Of a stretch of DNA of 64,000 bases, positions 41,370 to 50,564 are shown piece by piece. The notes under the pieces were generated by a model that was not told where the DNA came from, searched no databases, and was given only the letters and a program-made list of their open reading frames with translations. The position numbers and the translations under genes were made by a program. Source of the DNA: Bordetella genomosp. 7 (GTDB lineage Bacteria; Pseudomonadota; Gammaproteobacteria; Burkholderiales; Burkholderiaceae_B); contig NZ_NEVK01000006.1 in the NCBI RefSeq assembly GCF_002261265.1, positions 372,001 through 436,000 on the forward strand, given 5' to 3'. How positions within the stretch are numbered: the first letter of the stretch is position 1; every line of letters starts with the position of its first letter.

Positions 41370-42872
41370 ATGACGACCCCCCAAGACATTCTGCGCGCAC
41401 TCGGCCTGGATGAGGCCGCTTTGCAAGGCGGCACATTGGCCGCACACAGCCCCATCGATGGGGCTAGGCTTGCGATGGTGGCCGAGCACAGTGCGGCGCA
41501 GGCACATGCGGCCATTACGCGGGCGCGCCAGGCCAGCCTGGCGTGGCGCCTGGTTCCGGCGCCGCGGCGCGGAGAACTCGTGCGGCTGTTTGGCGAAACG
41601 CTGCGCAGGCACAAGCAGGCGCTGGGCCGCCTGGTGTCGCTCGAAGCGGGCAAGATCCTTGCCGAGGGCGAAGGCGAAGTCCAGGAAATGATCGACATCT
41701 GCGACTTCGCCGTAGGCCTGTCGCGCCAGTTGTACGGGCTTACCATCGCATCGGAACGGCCGGGCCACCGCATGATGGAAACCTGGCATCCGCTGGGCGT
41801 GGTGGGCGTCATCAGCGCCTTTAACTTTCCCGTGGCGGTGTGGTCATGGAACGCCGCGCTGGCGCTGGTATGCGGCAATGCCGTGGTCTGGAAGCCTTCC
41901 GAAAAATCGCCCCTGACTGCGCTGGCCTGCCAGGCGCTGTTTGCGCAGGCGGCACAGCAATTCGGCGACACCCCGGCAGGCCTGCTGGAAGTCCTGATAG
42001 GCGGGCGCGCCATAGGCGAGGCGCTGGTGGACTCGCATGAGGTCGCGCTGGTGTCGGCGACGGGCTCGACGCGCATGGGCCGCCAAGTGGGGCCGCGCGT
42101 GGCGCAGCGCTTCGGGCGCGTGCTGCTGGAACTGGGCGGCAACAATGCGATCATCGTGGCGCCCAGCGCCGACCTGGACATGGCCGCGCGCGCCATCGTC
42201 TTCGGCGCCATCGGCACGGCGGGGCAACGCTGCACCACCACGCGCCGGCTGATCGTGCACGAACGCATCGCCGACGATCTGATAGCGCGCCTGCGCAACG
42301 CGTACGCCAGCGCCCGCATCGGCAATCCGCTGGATGCCGGCACGTTGGTCGGGCCGCTGATCGACCAGGCCGCCTACGATGCCATGCAACAGGCCCTGCA
42401 GGCCGCGCGCGAGCAAGGCGGCACGGTAACGGGCGGCGAGCGCGTGTTGCAGGATATCTATCCCGACGCCTGGTATGTGCGTCCGGCCATTGTCGAAATG
42501 CCCGACCAGACGGACGTGGTGCGGCACGAAACCTTCGCGCCGGTGCTGTATGTAATGCGCTATACCGATTTCGCCCAGGCCATCGCCATGCAGAACGCCG
42601 TGCCGCAAGGGTTGTCGTCGGCGGTCTTTACCAACGACCTGCGCGAGGCAGAAACCTTTCTGTCGGCCGCAGGGTCGGATTGCGGCATTGCCAATGTGAA
42701 CATCGGCACATCCGGCGCGGAAATCGGCGGCGCTTTTGGCGGTGAAAAAGAAACCGGCGGCGGCCGCGAGTCGGGGTCGGATGCGTGGAAGAACTACATG
42801 CGCCGGGCCACCAACACAATCAACTACTCGCGCGAACTGCCGTTGGCGCAGGGAATCAAGTTCGGGGAATAA
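41370..42872 (+). CDS. ALDH7-type semialdehyde dehydrogenase (L-2-aminoadipate-6-semialdehyde)
   Basis: 500 residues from ATG 41370 (AAGGAG upstream). ALDH7 hallmarks: FNFPVAVWSWNAALAL, LLELGGNNAIIV and IGTAGQRCTTTRRLIVHE with catalytic Cys. This subfamily (AmaB, antiquitin, Pcd) oxidises piperideine-6-carboxylate/aminoadipate semialdehyde in lysine and pipecolate breakdown. With the FAD oxidase and transporter it makes a plausible pipecolate-to-aminoadipate route. Confidence 0.88.
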   Translation: MTTPQDILRALGLDEAALQGGTLAAHSPIDGARLAMVAEHSAAQAHAAITRARQASLAWRLVPAPRRGELVRLFGETLRRHKQALGRLVSLEAGKILAEGEGEVQEMIDICDFAVGLSRQLYGLTIASERPGHRMMETWHPLGVVGVISAFNFPVAVWSWNAALALVCGNAVVWKPSEKSPLTALACQALFAQAAQQFGDTPAGLLEVLIGGRAIGEALVDSHEVALVSATGSTRMGRQVGPRVAQRFGRVLLELGGNNAIIVAPSADLDMAARAIVFGAIGTAGQRCTTTRRLIVHERIADDLIARLRNAYASARIGNPLDAGTLVGPLIDQAAYDAMQQALQAAREQGGTVTGGERVLQDIYPDAWYVRPAIVEMPDQTDVVRHETFAPVLYVMRYTDFAQAIAMQNAVPQGLSSAVFTNDLREAETFLSAAGSDCGIANVNIGTSGAEIGGAFGGEKETGGGRESGSDAWKNYMRRATNTINYSRELPLAQGIKFGE

Positions 42873-42889
42873 AGGCGCACCATGCGATG

Positions 42890-43157
42890 GTGTCTGACAC
42901 CCTTCGGGAGTCAGACACATCCTTGCCAATTGGTGTCTGACTCCCGAAGGGTGTTAGACACATCCTTGCCTATTGGTGTCTGACTCCCGAAGGGTGTCAG
43001 ACACCAACCGCCCTGCACACACCCAGCCCCCCGCCACCCCACATCCCGCCAGGTGTCTGACTCCCGAAGGGTGTCAGACACCAACCGCCCTCCACACACC
43101 CAGCCCCCCGCCACCCACGTCCCGCCAGGTGTCTGACTCCCGAAGGGTGTCAGACAC
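42890..43157. repeat. Five GTGTCTGACTCCCGAAGGG(A/T)GTCAGACAC-type palindromes
   Basis: Copies at 42890-42918 (opposite orientation), 42933-42961, 42976-43004, 43053-43081 and 43129-43157, each about 29 bp with GTGTCTGAC/GTCAGACAC ends and a central CTCCCGAAGGG. The last three lie in ~77-bp near-duplicate units with a C-rich linker. Fills most of the 413-bp gap before the phospholipase gene; the remaining ~130 bp should hold its promoter. Related to the array near 59.6 kb. Confidence 0.93.
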
Positions 43158-43285
43158 CAACAAGCCCGGTCCGCCCTTGATTCCCCTGTCGCTTGCAGCG
43201 CGGTCCGACACCTTCTTACATGCGGTTGCAGTCCGGGCCCGTGTCGGTGCTACATTGCCTCGGTCGTATTTCTAGCAATCGCGAT

Positions 43286-44578
43286 ATGTTCTTGTACCGA
43301 ACCTACCTGAGCGCGTTTGCGCGGCCCGCGCTGGCGGCCGCGCTGCTGGCCGCCGGGGCGCCGGCGGTGGCCGGGGTCACCTACCAGCTCGGGCGCCCGA
43401 GCGCCGCACCGGGCGAAACCGTCCAGATCCAGGCCGTGTTCTTCAACGACGGCGACGCGGTCGCACGCTGGGAACCCGCCGATCAACTGGTTGTACAGTG
43501 GCGCGGCGCCGATGGCGCCATCATCCGCAGCCTGGCTACGCTGGCCGACGGCGGGGCGCCGTTGAGCATACCGGTGAACAACTTCGCACGCGTCGCGTGG
43601 AGCACGGTGGTGCCCTACCAGGCCAGCGGCCTGCAGGCGCTGGCCATCGAAGGCGAGCCCACCATGATGGCGCTGGACGTCACCGGCCGGGAAACCGGCA
43701 CGCTGGCCAGTGTGCCCGCCGAAGGCCCGGTCATCGACCCGCAGACCGGCGAGCCCGTGCCGGTGGCGGCGGTTACCGCGGCGGGCGCGCAGCCCGACGT
43801 GGGCCCCGCCCCCACCGACGCAGCCCAGGCCGAGCACCGGGCCCAGCCTACGGCATTCGACCATTTCCGCAGTGCGCTTTCCGAATACCAGCCCATGTAC
43901 TTTGCCGTCGGCACACGCGGGCGGACCACGGCGCGCTTTCAGATCAGCGCCAAATACCGCCTGTTCACGCCTACTGGCGGGCGGCCGGCCACCTTCGGCG
44001 AAAACTTCTACCTAGGCTACACGCAGACGTCGCTGTGGGATCTGCAGGGCGACTCGATGCCGTTTGTCGACACCACCTTCAACCCCAGCGTATTCTGGCT
44101 GTCCGACAAACTGTGGACATCGTCCGGACAGAACTGGCGACTGGGGCTCAATACCGGCGTCGAGCATATGTCCAACGGCAAAAGCGGTGATGAATCCCGG
44201 TCGCTCAACGACGCCTATGTCGCGCCCGCGCTGCATTACCGTTTCGATAGCGGCAGCACGCTGACCTTCTCGCCCAAGATAAAAGCGTACTTCGATGTCG
44301 AAGACGAAAACCCCGACTATTCCGACTACGCCGGCCATGTAGACTGGCAATTGCGCTGGGCCCAGGACAACGGCGCGGTGGTGTCAGCCCTGTACCGGCA
44401 GGGCGCCAGCAGCCGCCGCACGACCCAGCTGGATTTCGCCTGGCCCTTGCGGCGCACCTGGCTCAACATGAACGGCTACCTGCATCTGCAATACTTCAAC
44501 GGCTACGGCGAAACCCTGTTGGGCTATAACCGGCGCAACGAATCCCAGTTCCGCGTGGGCCTTTCGATAGTGCCCTGA
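43286..44578 (+). CDS. pldA: Outer-membrane phospholipase A
   Basis: 430 residues from ATG 43286. Signal peptide ending near APAVAG. A long N-terminal extension precedes the barrel, which begins about 205. Active-site block GVEHMSNGKSGDESRSLNDAYV holds His, Ser and Asn of the PldA catalytic centre. C-terminal QFRVGLSIVP ends in a barrel-type strand, though without final Phe. The ~100-residue Ala/Pro extension is larger than in E. coli PldA. Confidence 0.93.
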   Translation: MFLYRTYLSAFARPALAAALLAAGAPAVAGVTYQLGRPSAAPGETVQIQAVFFNDGDAVARWEPADQLVVQWRGADGAIIRSLATLADGGAPLSIPVNNFARVAWSTVVPYQASGLQALAIEGEPTMMALDVTGRETGTLASVPAEGPVIDPQTGEPVPVAAVTAAGAQPDVGPAPTDAAQAEHRAQPTAFDHFRSALSEYQPMYFAVGTRGRTTARFQISAKYRLFTPTGGRPATFGENFYLGYTQTSLWDLQGDSMPFVDTTFNPSVFWLSDKLWTSSGQNWRLGLNTGVEHMSNGKSGDESRSLNDAYVAPALHYRFDSGSTLTFSPKIKAYFDVEDENPDYSDYAGHVDWQLRWAQDNGAVVSALYRQGASSRRTTQLDFAWPLRRTWLNMNGYLHLQYFNGYGETLLGYNRRNESQFRVGLSIVP

Positions 44579-44598
44579 CCTTACACGACCAACCAGCC

Positions 44599-45240
44599 AT
44601 GTACTTCGACTTCGCGGCGCTCGACGGGCGCAACACCTATAAATTGATGACTGCCACCATCGTGCCGCGCCCGATAGCGTGGGTGGTCAGCCAGGACGAA
44701 CAGGGGCGCAACAATGCCGCGCCGTTTTCTTTTTTTGGCGCGATGTCCGGCGAGCCGCCGGTCGTGTGCCTGGGCGTGGGCTCGCGTACCGAGGGCCCTA
44801 AAGATACCGGCGCGAACCTGCGCACAGGCGCCGGCTTTGTCATCAACATGGTGTCGGCCGAACTGCTGCAGCGCATGAACGTGACGGCGATCGATTTCGC
44901 CCCCGGCGTCGACGAAATGCAGGCCGCCGGCCTGACCGTGGCGCCATCCCGCAAAGTGGCGCCGCCCCGCATTGCCGAAAGCCCGGTGGCCATGGAATGC
45001 CAGGTGCGCCAGGTCATCGACGTGGCAGAGCATCGCCACATCATCGTGGCCGACGTGCTGGCCATTCATGTGCATGACGAGGCGGTGCTGGATGTCGAGC
45101 GCTGCTACATCGATACACCTCGCCTGAATCTGGTGGGGCGCATGCACGGCCGCGGCTGGTACGCCATCCAGGACAACCTGCTGGAATTGCCCCGGCTGAC
45201 CGAAGCCCAATGGCGGGCCGACGCGCCGCAGGGCAGCTGA
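44599..45240 (+). CDS. Flavin reductase-like (FMN-binding) protein
   Basis: 213 residues: YKLMTATIVPRPIAWVVSQDEQGRNNAAPFSFFGAMSGEPPVVCLGVG is the flavin reductase-like FMN-binding fold, and NLRTGAGFVINMVS and HVHDEAVLDVERCYIDTPRLNLVGRMHGRGWY complete it. It may supply reduced flavin to an oxygenase or act as an oxygenase-associated reductase. Followed closely by a LysR gene. Confidence 0.9.
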   Translation: MYFDFAALDGRNTYKLMTATIVPRPIAWVVSQDEQGRNNAAPFSFFGAMSGEPPVVCLGVGSRTEGPKDTGANLRTGAGFVINMVSAELLQRMNVTAIDFAPGVDEMQAAGLTVAPSRKVAPPRIAESPVAMECQVRQVIDVAEHRHIIVADVLAIHVHDEAVLDVERCYIDTPRLNLVGRMHGRGWYAIQDNLLELPRLTEAQWRADAPQGS

Positions 45241-45267
45241 TCGCCTGCACCCGCCACCCGCACGCCC

Positions 45268-46179
45268 ATGGCCGTCCGCCTCGACCTGTACAGCCTGCAA
45301 TTGTTCCTGGCCGTACTTGAAGAAGGCAGCATTGCTGCGGCCGCCGAGCGCGAGCACATTGCCGCCTCGGCGCTGAGCAAACGCCTGGCCGAACTGGAAC
45401 GCATGCTGGACGTCGCGCTGTTCCAGCGCCATGCCCGCGGGGTGCAACCCACTCTGGCGGCGCAAGCCCTGGCCCGACGCGCGCGGGCCCTGTTGCACCA
45501 GACCGAAGAACTGGCCGAAGAAATCCGGGATTTTTCCACCGGCGTGCGCGGCCATGTGCGCATCGCGGCCAACCTGTCGGCCATCACCCAGTTCATCCCT
45601 GCCGAACTGCGCCAGTTCTTGCTGCGGCATCCCAATGTGCGCATCGACCTCGAAGAGCGGGTCAGCCAGGCCGTGACACGCGCCGTGCTCGACAATGCCG
45701 CGGACATTGGCGTCTATACGCAGTCGGACAACGAACAGGGGCTGGATATCCTGCCCTACCACCGCGACGTGATGGTGGTCGTGACCAGCGCATCGCACCC
45801 GCTCGCCGGGCGCGACAAGGTGCGCTTTGCCGACACCCTGGACTACGACCATGTGGGCATGCATCGGGGCAGCGCGGCCAACTACCTGCACATGCGCGAG
45901 GCCGCGGCCCTGAACCGCAGCTTGCGGCTGCGCTTCCAGGTCACGTCGTACGATGCGCTGATCTCGATGGTGCGCGCCGATCTCGGGCTGGGCATCGTGC
46001 CCGCGCGCGCGCTGGAAAGCTACACCATGCAGGGCCTGCGCACCATCGCGCTGGCCGATGCCTGGGCGCACCGGCAGCTCAAGCTGTGTGTGCGCAGCAA
46101 CACGGAATTGTCCGGCGCCACGCGCCTGCTGCTGGAACACCTGGCTGCCTGCGCCGCCGGGGTCGCCTGGCGGGCCTGA
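45268..46179 (+). CDS. LysR-family transcriptional regulator
   Basis: 303 residues. HTH: LYSLQLFLAVLEEGSIAAAAEREHIAASALSKRLAELERMLDVALFQRHARGVQPT. Periplasmic-binding-type effector domain follows. Upstream of, and codirectional with, the first lyase/CoA-transferase/Bug module, which it may control. Ligand unknown. Confidence 0.93.
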   Translation: MAVRLDLYSLQLFLAVLEEGSIAAAAEREHIAASALSKRLAELERMLDVALFQRHARGVQPTLAAQALARRARALLHQTEELAEEIRDFSTGVRGHVRIAANLSAITQFIPAELRQFLLRHPNVRIDLEERVSQAVTRAVLDNAADIGVYTQSDNEQGLDILPYHRDVMVVVTSASHPLAGRDKVRFADTLDYDHVGMHRGSAANYLHMREAAALNRSLRLRFQVTSYDALISMVRADLGLGIVPARALESYTMQGLRTIALADAWAHRQLKLCVRSNTELSGATRLLLEHLAACAAGVAWRA

Positions 46180-46306
46180 GCAGCGTCCCGCCAGCCATCG
46201 CCGATCGCGATGGCTGCTCGAATATTCGCGAATTGTCGCCGGCCGCGCAATTGCGCAAGATTAGGCCACCCGCCGGGCCGCCGGCCCGCCCAGCCAGGAG
46301 ACAAGC

Positions 46307-47245
46307 GTGAGTTTTCCGGACCATGTAGACGTGGTCGAAGTAGGCCTGCGCGATGGGTTGCAGGCCGAACCCGAGTTCGTGCCCACTTCGGTGAAAGTGC
46401 AGTTGCTGAATCACCTGATCGATGCAGGGGTGCGGCATTTTGAAGCAACGTCGTTCGTGTCGCCGCGCGCCGTGCCGCAACTGCGTGATGCGGCCGAGCT
46501 GCTCGATCAGGTCGGCGGCCGGCCGGGTGTAAGGCTGGGCGCACTGGCGCCGAACCGGCGCGGGGTCGAACGGGCCCTGGACTCCAAAGCCGACGAAGTG
46601 ATTGTTTTTCTGTCGGCCAGCGAGACTCACAACCTCAAGAACCTGAACCGCCCCGTCGAACAATCGCTGCGCGACGTCGAAGACATCGCCGACCTGCTGC
46701 AGGGGCAGCCCATCGGCCGCAAGGGCGCCATCGCCGTGGCTTTTGGCTGTCCGTTCGAGGGAGACATAGACACGGGTGCATTGAAGGCCATCGTCGCGCA
46801 ATTCCATCGCCTGAAATTCGACAGCGTCACCCTGGGCGACACGACCGGCATGGCAACCCCGCGGCTGGTGCGCAAGACAGTGGACGCGCTGCGCTCGGAG
46901 TTTCCCGACATGCCGCTTGCCCTGCACTTTCACAATACCCGCGGCATCGGATTGGTCAACGTGATGGAAGGCCTGCACGCGGGCATCACCACGTATGAAT
47001 CGTCGCTCGGCGGGCTGGGCGGCTGCCCCTTTGCCCCCGGCGCCACCGGCAACATCTGCACCGAGGACCTGGTGTACCTGCTGCACGACCTCGGCATCCA
47101 CACCGGCATCGAGCTTCCCGCCCTGATCGGCGTGGCCCGGGAAATGCAGGAAGTCATGGGCCGGCCCCTGCCGGGGCAAGTCATGAAGGCGGGCCCGCGC
47201 CTTGCCCTGCACGACGTCGGCGGCACTGCCGTCGCCGTAGGCTAG
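46307..47245 (+). CDS. HMG-CoA lyase-like enzyme
   Basis: 312 residues. VEVGLRDGLQAEP (active-site Arg-Asp), FEATSFVSPRAVPQLRD, LALHFHNTRGIG (metal-binding His) and LGGLGGCPFAPGATGN with the catalytic Cys. DRE-TIM lyase family, cleaving a 3-hydroxy-acyl-CoA to acetyl-CoA (or similar) and a keto acid. Its neighbours suggest the acyl-CoA is made by the adjacent CoA-transferase. True substrate may not be HMG-CoA. Confidence 0.92.
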   Translation: MSFPDHVDVVEVGLRDGLQAEPEFVPTSVKVQLLNHLIDAGVRHFEATSFVSPRAVPQLRDAAELLDQVGGRPGVRLGALAPNRRGVERALDSKADEVIVFLSASETHNLKNLNRPVEQSLRDVEDIADLLQGQPIGRKGAIAVAFGCPFEGDIDTGALKAIVAQFHRLKFDSVTLGDTTGMATPRLVRKTVDALRSEFPDMPLALHFHNTRGIGLVNVMEGLHAGITTYESSLGGLGGCPFAPGATGNICTEDLVYLLHDLGIHTGIELPALIGVAREMQEVMGRPLPGQVMKAGPRLALHDVGGTAVAVG

Positions 47246-47258
47246 GAGAGCCCGCAAC

Positions 47259-48437
47259 ATGCCATTGACCGGTATCCGCGTGCTGGACCTGACGCGCATT
47301 ATCTCGGGCCCGTACTGCACCATGATTCTGGCGGACCTGGGCGCCGAGGTCATCAAGATCGAAGCTCCGGGCGAAGGCGATCCCGTGCGTCACCAGGGCG
47401 TCGTGCGCGACGGGCTCAGCTGGTATTTTGCGAATTACAACCGCAACAAGAAATCCGTCACGCTCGACCTGTATACCGCCCAGGGCAAAGAGGTGCTGGC
47501 CGACCTGATCGCCAGCAGCCACGTCCTGGTCGATAACTACCGACCGGGCGTGCTGCAGAAAATGGGGTTCGGCGATGAACGCCTGAAAGCGCTGCGCCCC
47601 GACCTGGTTCGTTGCAGCATCACCGGCTTCGGACCCAGCGGCCCGTACCGCGACCGGCCCGCCTTTGACTTCATCGCGCAGGCCATGAGCGGCTTCATGA
47701 GCCTGAACGGCGGCGAAGACGACCCTCCCATGCGCGTGGGCCCGCCCATCAGCGACCTGGTGGCCGGGGTGAACGCCGCGTTGGGCGTGGTGGCGTCCTT
47801 GCTGAGACGCGAACGCACCGGGCAAGGAGACACGCTGGACGTCAGCCTGCTGGGCAGCATGGTGGGGTTGTTGAGTTTTCACGCCTCTAATTTCTTTGCC
47901 AGCGGATCGGTGCCATCGCGCACGGGCAACGACCATGGGCTTGTTGCGCCTTATGGGTTGTTTGCAACCGCAGACGGGCAGGTGGCGATTGCACCCAGCA
48001 ACGACGCGATGTACCAGAAGTTCATCGACGCGCTGGGCTTGCCCATGCTGCGCGAACACCCGGACTTCGAAACCAACGCAAAGCGCATGCGGAACCGACC
48101 CGCCTTGAAGGCCCTGATCGAAGAGCGCACCCGCCAGCACGACAGCGCATACTGGATCACCCGGCTCAATCAATATGGCGTTCCGTGCGGCCCGGTGCTG
48201 AGCCTGAAAGAAGTATTTGAAGATCCGCATGTGCAGTCGCAGCAGTTGGCCATGGATGTGCCCCACGGGGCGCACGGTCCGGTACGCATGCTGGATCTTC
48301 CCATCCGTTTCGAGCAGGCGTGCCGCGGTTCGCCGCGCGCCGCACCCGCGCTGGGCGCCGACACAGAAGAAGTACTGAAGCAATTGGGCAAGACCGTGCC
48401 CGACATAGAAGCGCTGCGGTCGCAGGGCGTGATCTGA
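47259..48437 (+). CDS. CaiB/BaiF (family III) CoA-transferase
   Basis: 392 residues: MPLTGIRVLDLTRIISGPYCTMILADLGAEVIKIE, VDNYRPGVLQKMGFG, CSITGFGPSGPYRDRPAFDFIAQAMSG (catalytic Asp within RPAFDF). Forms interlocked dimers. Starts 13 bases after the lyase, so the two act in sequence on one acid. A second such gene is at 55.6 kb. Confidence 0.94.
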   Translation: MPLTGIRVLDLTRIISGPYCTMILADLGAEVIKIEAPGEGDPVRHQGVVRDGLSWYFANYNRNKKSVTLDLYTAQGKEVLADLIASSHVLVDNYRPGVLQKMGFGDERLKALRPDLVRCSITGFGPSGPYRDRPAFDFIAQAMSGFMSLNGGEDDPPMRVGPPISDLVAGVNAALGVVASLLRRERTGQGDTLDVSLLGSMVGLLSFHASNFFASGSVPSRTGNDHGLVAPYGLFATADGQVAIAPSNDAMYQKFIDALGLPMLREHPDFETNAKRMRNRPALKALIEERTRQHDSAYWITRLNQYGVPCGPVLSLKEVFEDPHVQSQQLAMDVPHGAHGPVRMLDLPIRFEQACRGSPRAAPALGADTEEVLKQLGKTVPDIEALRSQGVI

Positions 48438-48478
48438 TTCACCCCTGCCCGCAGCGCCACAACAATGGAGACAACACC

Positions 48479-49444
48479 ATGCGATTTCGCTTTCTCGTAG
48501 CGACGTGCGCGCTGGCCGCGACCCTTCCCGGGCCCGCCCGGGCCGACTATCCCGACCAGCCCATCCGCCTGATCGTGCCATTTACGCCGGGCGGCGGCAC
48601 CGACTTCCTGTCCCGCACGGTGGCGACCAAGCTGGGCGAGTCGGAACAATGGACGGTGGTGGCCGAGAACCGTCCGGGCGCGGGCGGCACGATCGGCATC
48701 TCGGCCGCCGCCCGGGCCAACCCCGACGGCTATGAGATCGTGATGGGCCAGGTGGACAATCTGGCGGTCGCGCCCTCGATGTACCGCAAACTGTCGTATG
48801 ACCCGCTGAAAGACTTCGCCCCCATAGGCATCGTCGGCGAAGCGCCGCTGGTGATCGTGGCGCGCAAAGATGGCCCCTACCAGTCGCTGAAGGCCTTGCT
48901 CGATGCCGCGCAGGGCAAGCCCGAAGCCATCAACTACGGGTCGCCGGGCGCGGGCACCATCACGCATCTGGCGGCAGAGCTGCTGCAGCAGCAGGCGGGC
49001 ATCAAGCTCGTGCACGTTCCCTACAAAGGGTCGGGCCCGGCCATGGCGGACCTGCTGGGTGGGCAGGTTCCCGTGATTTTCACGTCGATTCCGTCGGCAG
49101 CCCCCCAGATCAAGGCGGGCAACGCCATCCCCCTGGCGGTGACCTCGGCCAAGCGCAGTCCGGCCATGCCCGATGTGCCTACCGTGGCCGAACTCGGCTA
49201 TCCCGACTTTGATGTGCGTGTCTGGTACGGCCTGTTGGCTCCCGCCAAGACACCCGCGTCTGTCATCACCACGCTTAACGGCGCGCTGAACAAGGTGCTG
49301 GCGACCTCCAGCATGCAGGAAGCGCTGGCGGCCCAGGGCGCGCAGGCGATGCCCACGACCCCGGACGCGTTCAAGGCAACCATTGAGAAAGACTACAAGA
49401 AATGGAAGCCCGTGATCGAGAACGCAAATCTGCAGCTGAACTGA
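48479..49444 (+). CDS. Bug-type tripartite-tricarboxylate receptor
   Basis: 321 residues from ATG 48479. Signal peptide ending LPGPARA. Bug fold signatures: YPDQPIRLIVPFTPGGGTDFLSRTVATKL, VVENRPGAGGTIG-like, LVHVPYKGSGPAMADLLGGQVP. Periplasmic solute receptor, very numerous in Bordetella-type genomes. Encoded with lyase and CoA-transferase, it likely binds their carboxylate substrate. Confidence 0.95.
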   Translation: MRFRFLVATCALAATLPGPARADYPDQPIRLIVPFTPGGGTDFLSRTVATKLGESEQWTVVAENRPGAGGTIGISAAARANPDGYEIVMGQVDNLAVAPSMYRKLSYDPLKDFAPIGIVGEAPLVIVARKDGPYQSLKALLDAAQGKPEAINYGSPGAGTITHLAAELLQQQAGIKLVHVPYKGSGPAMADLLGGQVPVIFTSIPSAAPQIKAGNAIPLAVTSAKRSPAMPDVPTVAELGYPDFDVRVWYGLLAPAKTPASVITTLNGALNKVLATSSMQEALAAQGAQAMPTTPDAFKATIEKDYKKWKPVIENANLQLN

Positions 49445-49523
49445 AAACGGCACCCAAAGCCGCCGCGGCCACGCCGCTGCGGCGGCTTGCCGGAACGGCC
49501 GCCCCGCCGGCCCAGGGGATCGC

Positions 49524-50531
49524 CTAGTTGCCCGCGGCGATATCCCCGTAGTCGAAGAACAGGTCGCGGATATCGGCCGGCCGGTGCTTCAACGAGCCGA
49601 TCTCGTTCATGAAGTTCGCGTACTTCATTACGTTTTCGGGGGTAGTCGTGTACTTGGTGGCCGGATCGTCCAGAATGGCCACCATGTCATCCACGCTGAA
49701 AGTCTTGCCGCCGCCCATCGATTCGATCAGCACTTCGGCAGCGGCCCGCTTGTCGGCCTTGATCATTTCTTGCGCCTGTTTCAGCGCTGCCACGAACGCG
49801 GCGTACACCTTCGGGTTCTCGCTGGCGAAGCGTGTCGTGGTGGACACCATGGTAAACGTCGTGGACCCGCCCATCACATCGTCCGAATTCATGATGGTGC
49901 GTATGCCTTCGTTGCGCAGTTCCACCTGGGCCAGCGGCGCCGAGGCGTAGTGTGCGTTGATGCTGCCGCTACCCGAGATGAGCGCGGCCGCCGCATCGGC
50001 ATGCCCCATCGTCACCGTGTAGGGATCAAAGCGGAACGCCTGGTCTTTGCCGTACTTCTGCACGGCGTACATCTGCATGATGATCGACGGAATCGACGAC
50101 TTCACCGACGTGACGGCGATCTTGTCGCCCAGCTTCAGGTCATCGATGGACTTGAGATGGGCGGCGCGGGTGTTCAGGTACATGGGCATGGAACTCATCG
50201 CCGCCACGCCCTTGACGTCGGTGCTGCCTTTGGTGCGATCCCACAGAATCAGGAACGATGGCGGACCGGCCGATACAAAATGCGCCGAGCCCGACAACAA
50301 CGCATCTATCATGGCGGCCGGGCCGCCCAGCCTTGCCCAGTCGACCGTGACCTTGATGCCCGCCTTCTCCGCCTGCTGCTCTATCAGTTTGTGCTTTTGC
50401 ATCATATGCAGCGGCAAAAACCCGAAGCCGCCCGCGCCCAACGGAATGCGCAACTCGCTGACTTCTGCGCGCGCGGCAAGCGGACAGGCCGCCGCCACGG
50501 CCAATAACAGTATGGCTGTGATAGCTCTCAT
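49524..50531 (-). CDS. ABC transporter substrate-binding protein (SsuA/NMT1-like)
   Basis: 335 residues. Signal peptide AITAILLLAVAAACPLAARAE. Binding-protein pattern: LIEQQAEKAGIKVTVDWARLGGPAAMIDALLSGSAHFVSAGPPS and DAAAALISGSGSINAHYASAPLA. Belongs to the NMT1/sulfonate/nitrate type group. No permease or ATPase is adjacent, so it is an orphan; cotranscribed with the MmgE/PrpD-like gene upstream. Confidence 0.88.
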   Translation of the reverse strand: MRAITAILLLAVAAACPLAARAEVSELRIPLGAGGFGFLPLHMMQKHKLIEQQAEKAGIKVTVDWARLGGPAAMIDALLSGSAHFVSAGPPSFLILWDRTKGSTDVKGVAAMSSMPMYLNTRAAHLKSIDDLKLGDKIAVTSVKSSIPSIIMQMYAVQKYGKDQAFRFDPYTVTMGHADAAAALISGSGSINAHYASAPLAQVELRNEGIRTIMNSDDVMGGSTTFTMVSTTTRFASENPKVYAAFVAALKQAQEMIKADKRAAAEVLIESMGGGKTFSVDDMVAILDDPATKYTTTPENVMKYANFMNEIGSLKHRPADIRDLFFDYGDIAAGN

Positions 50532-50564
50532 GGTTTTCTCCTTGGAGGTGGCGCTGCACGGGCG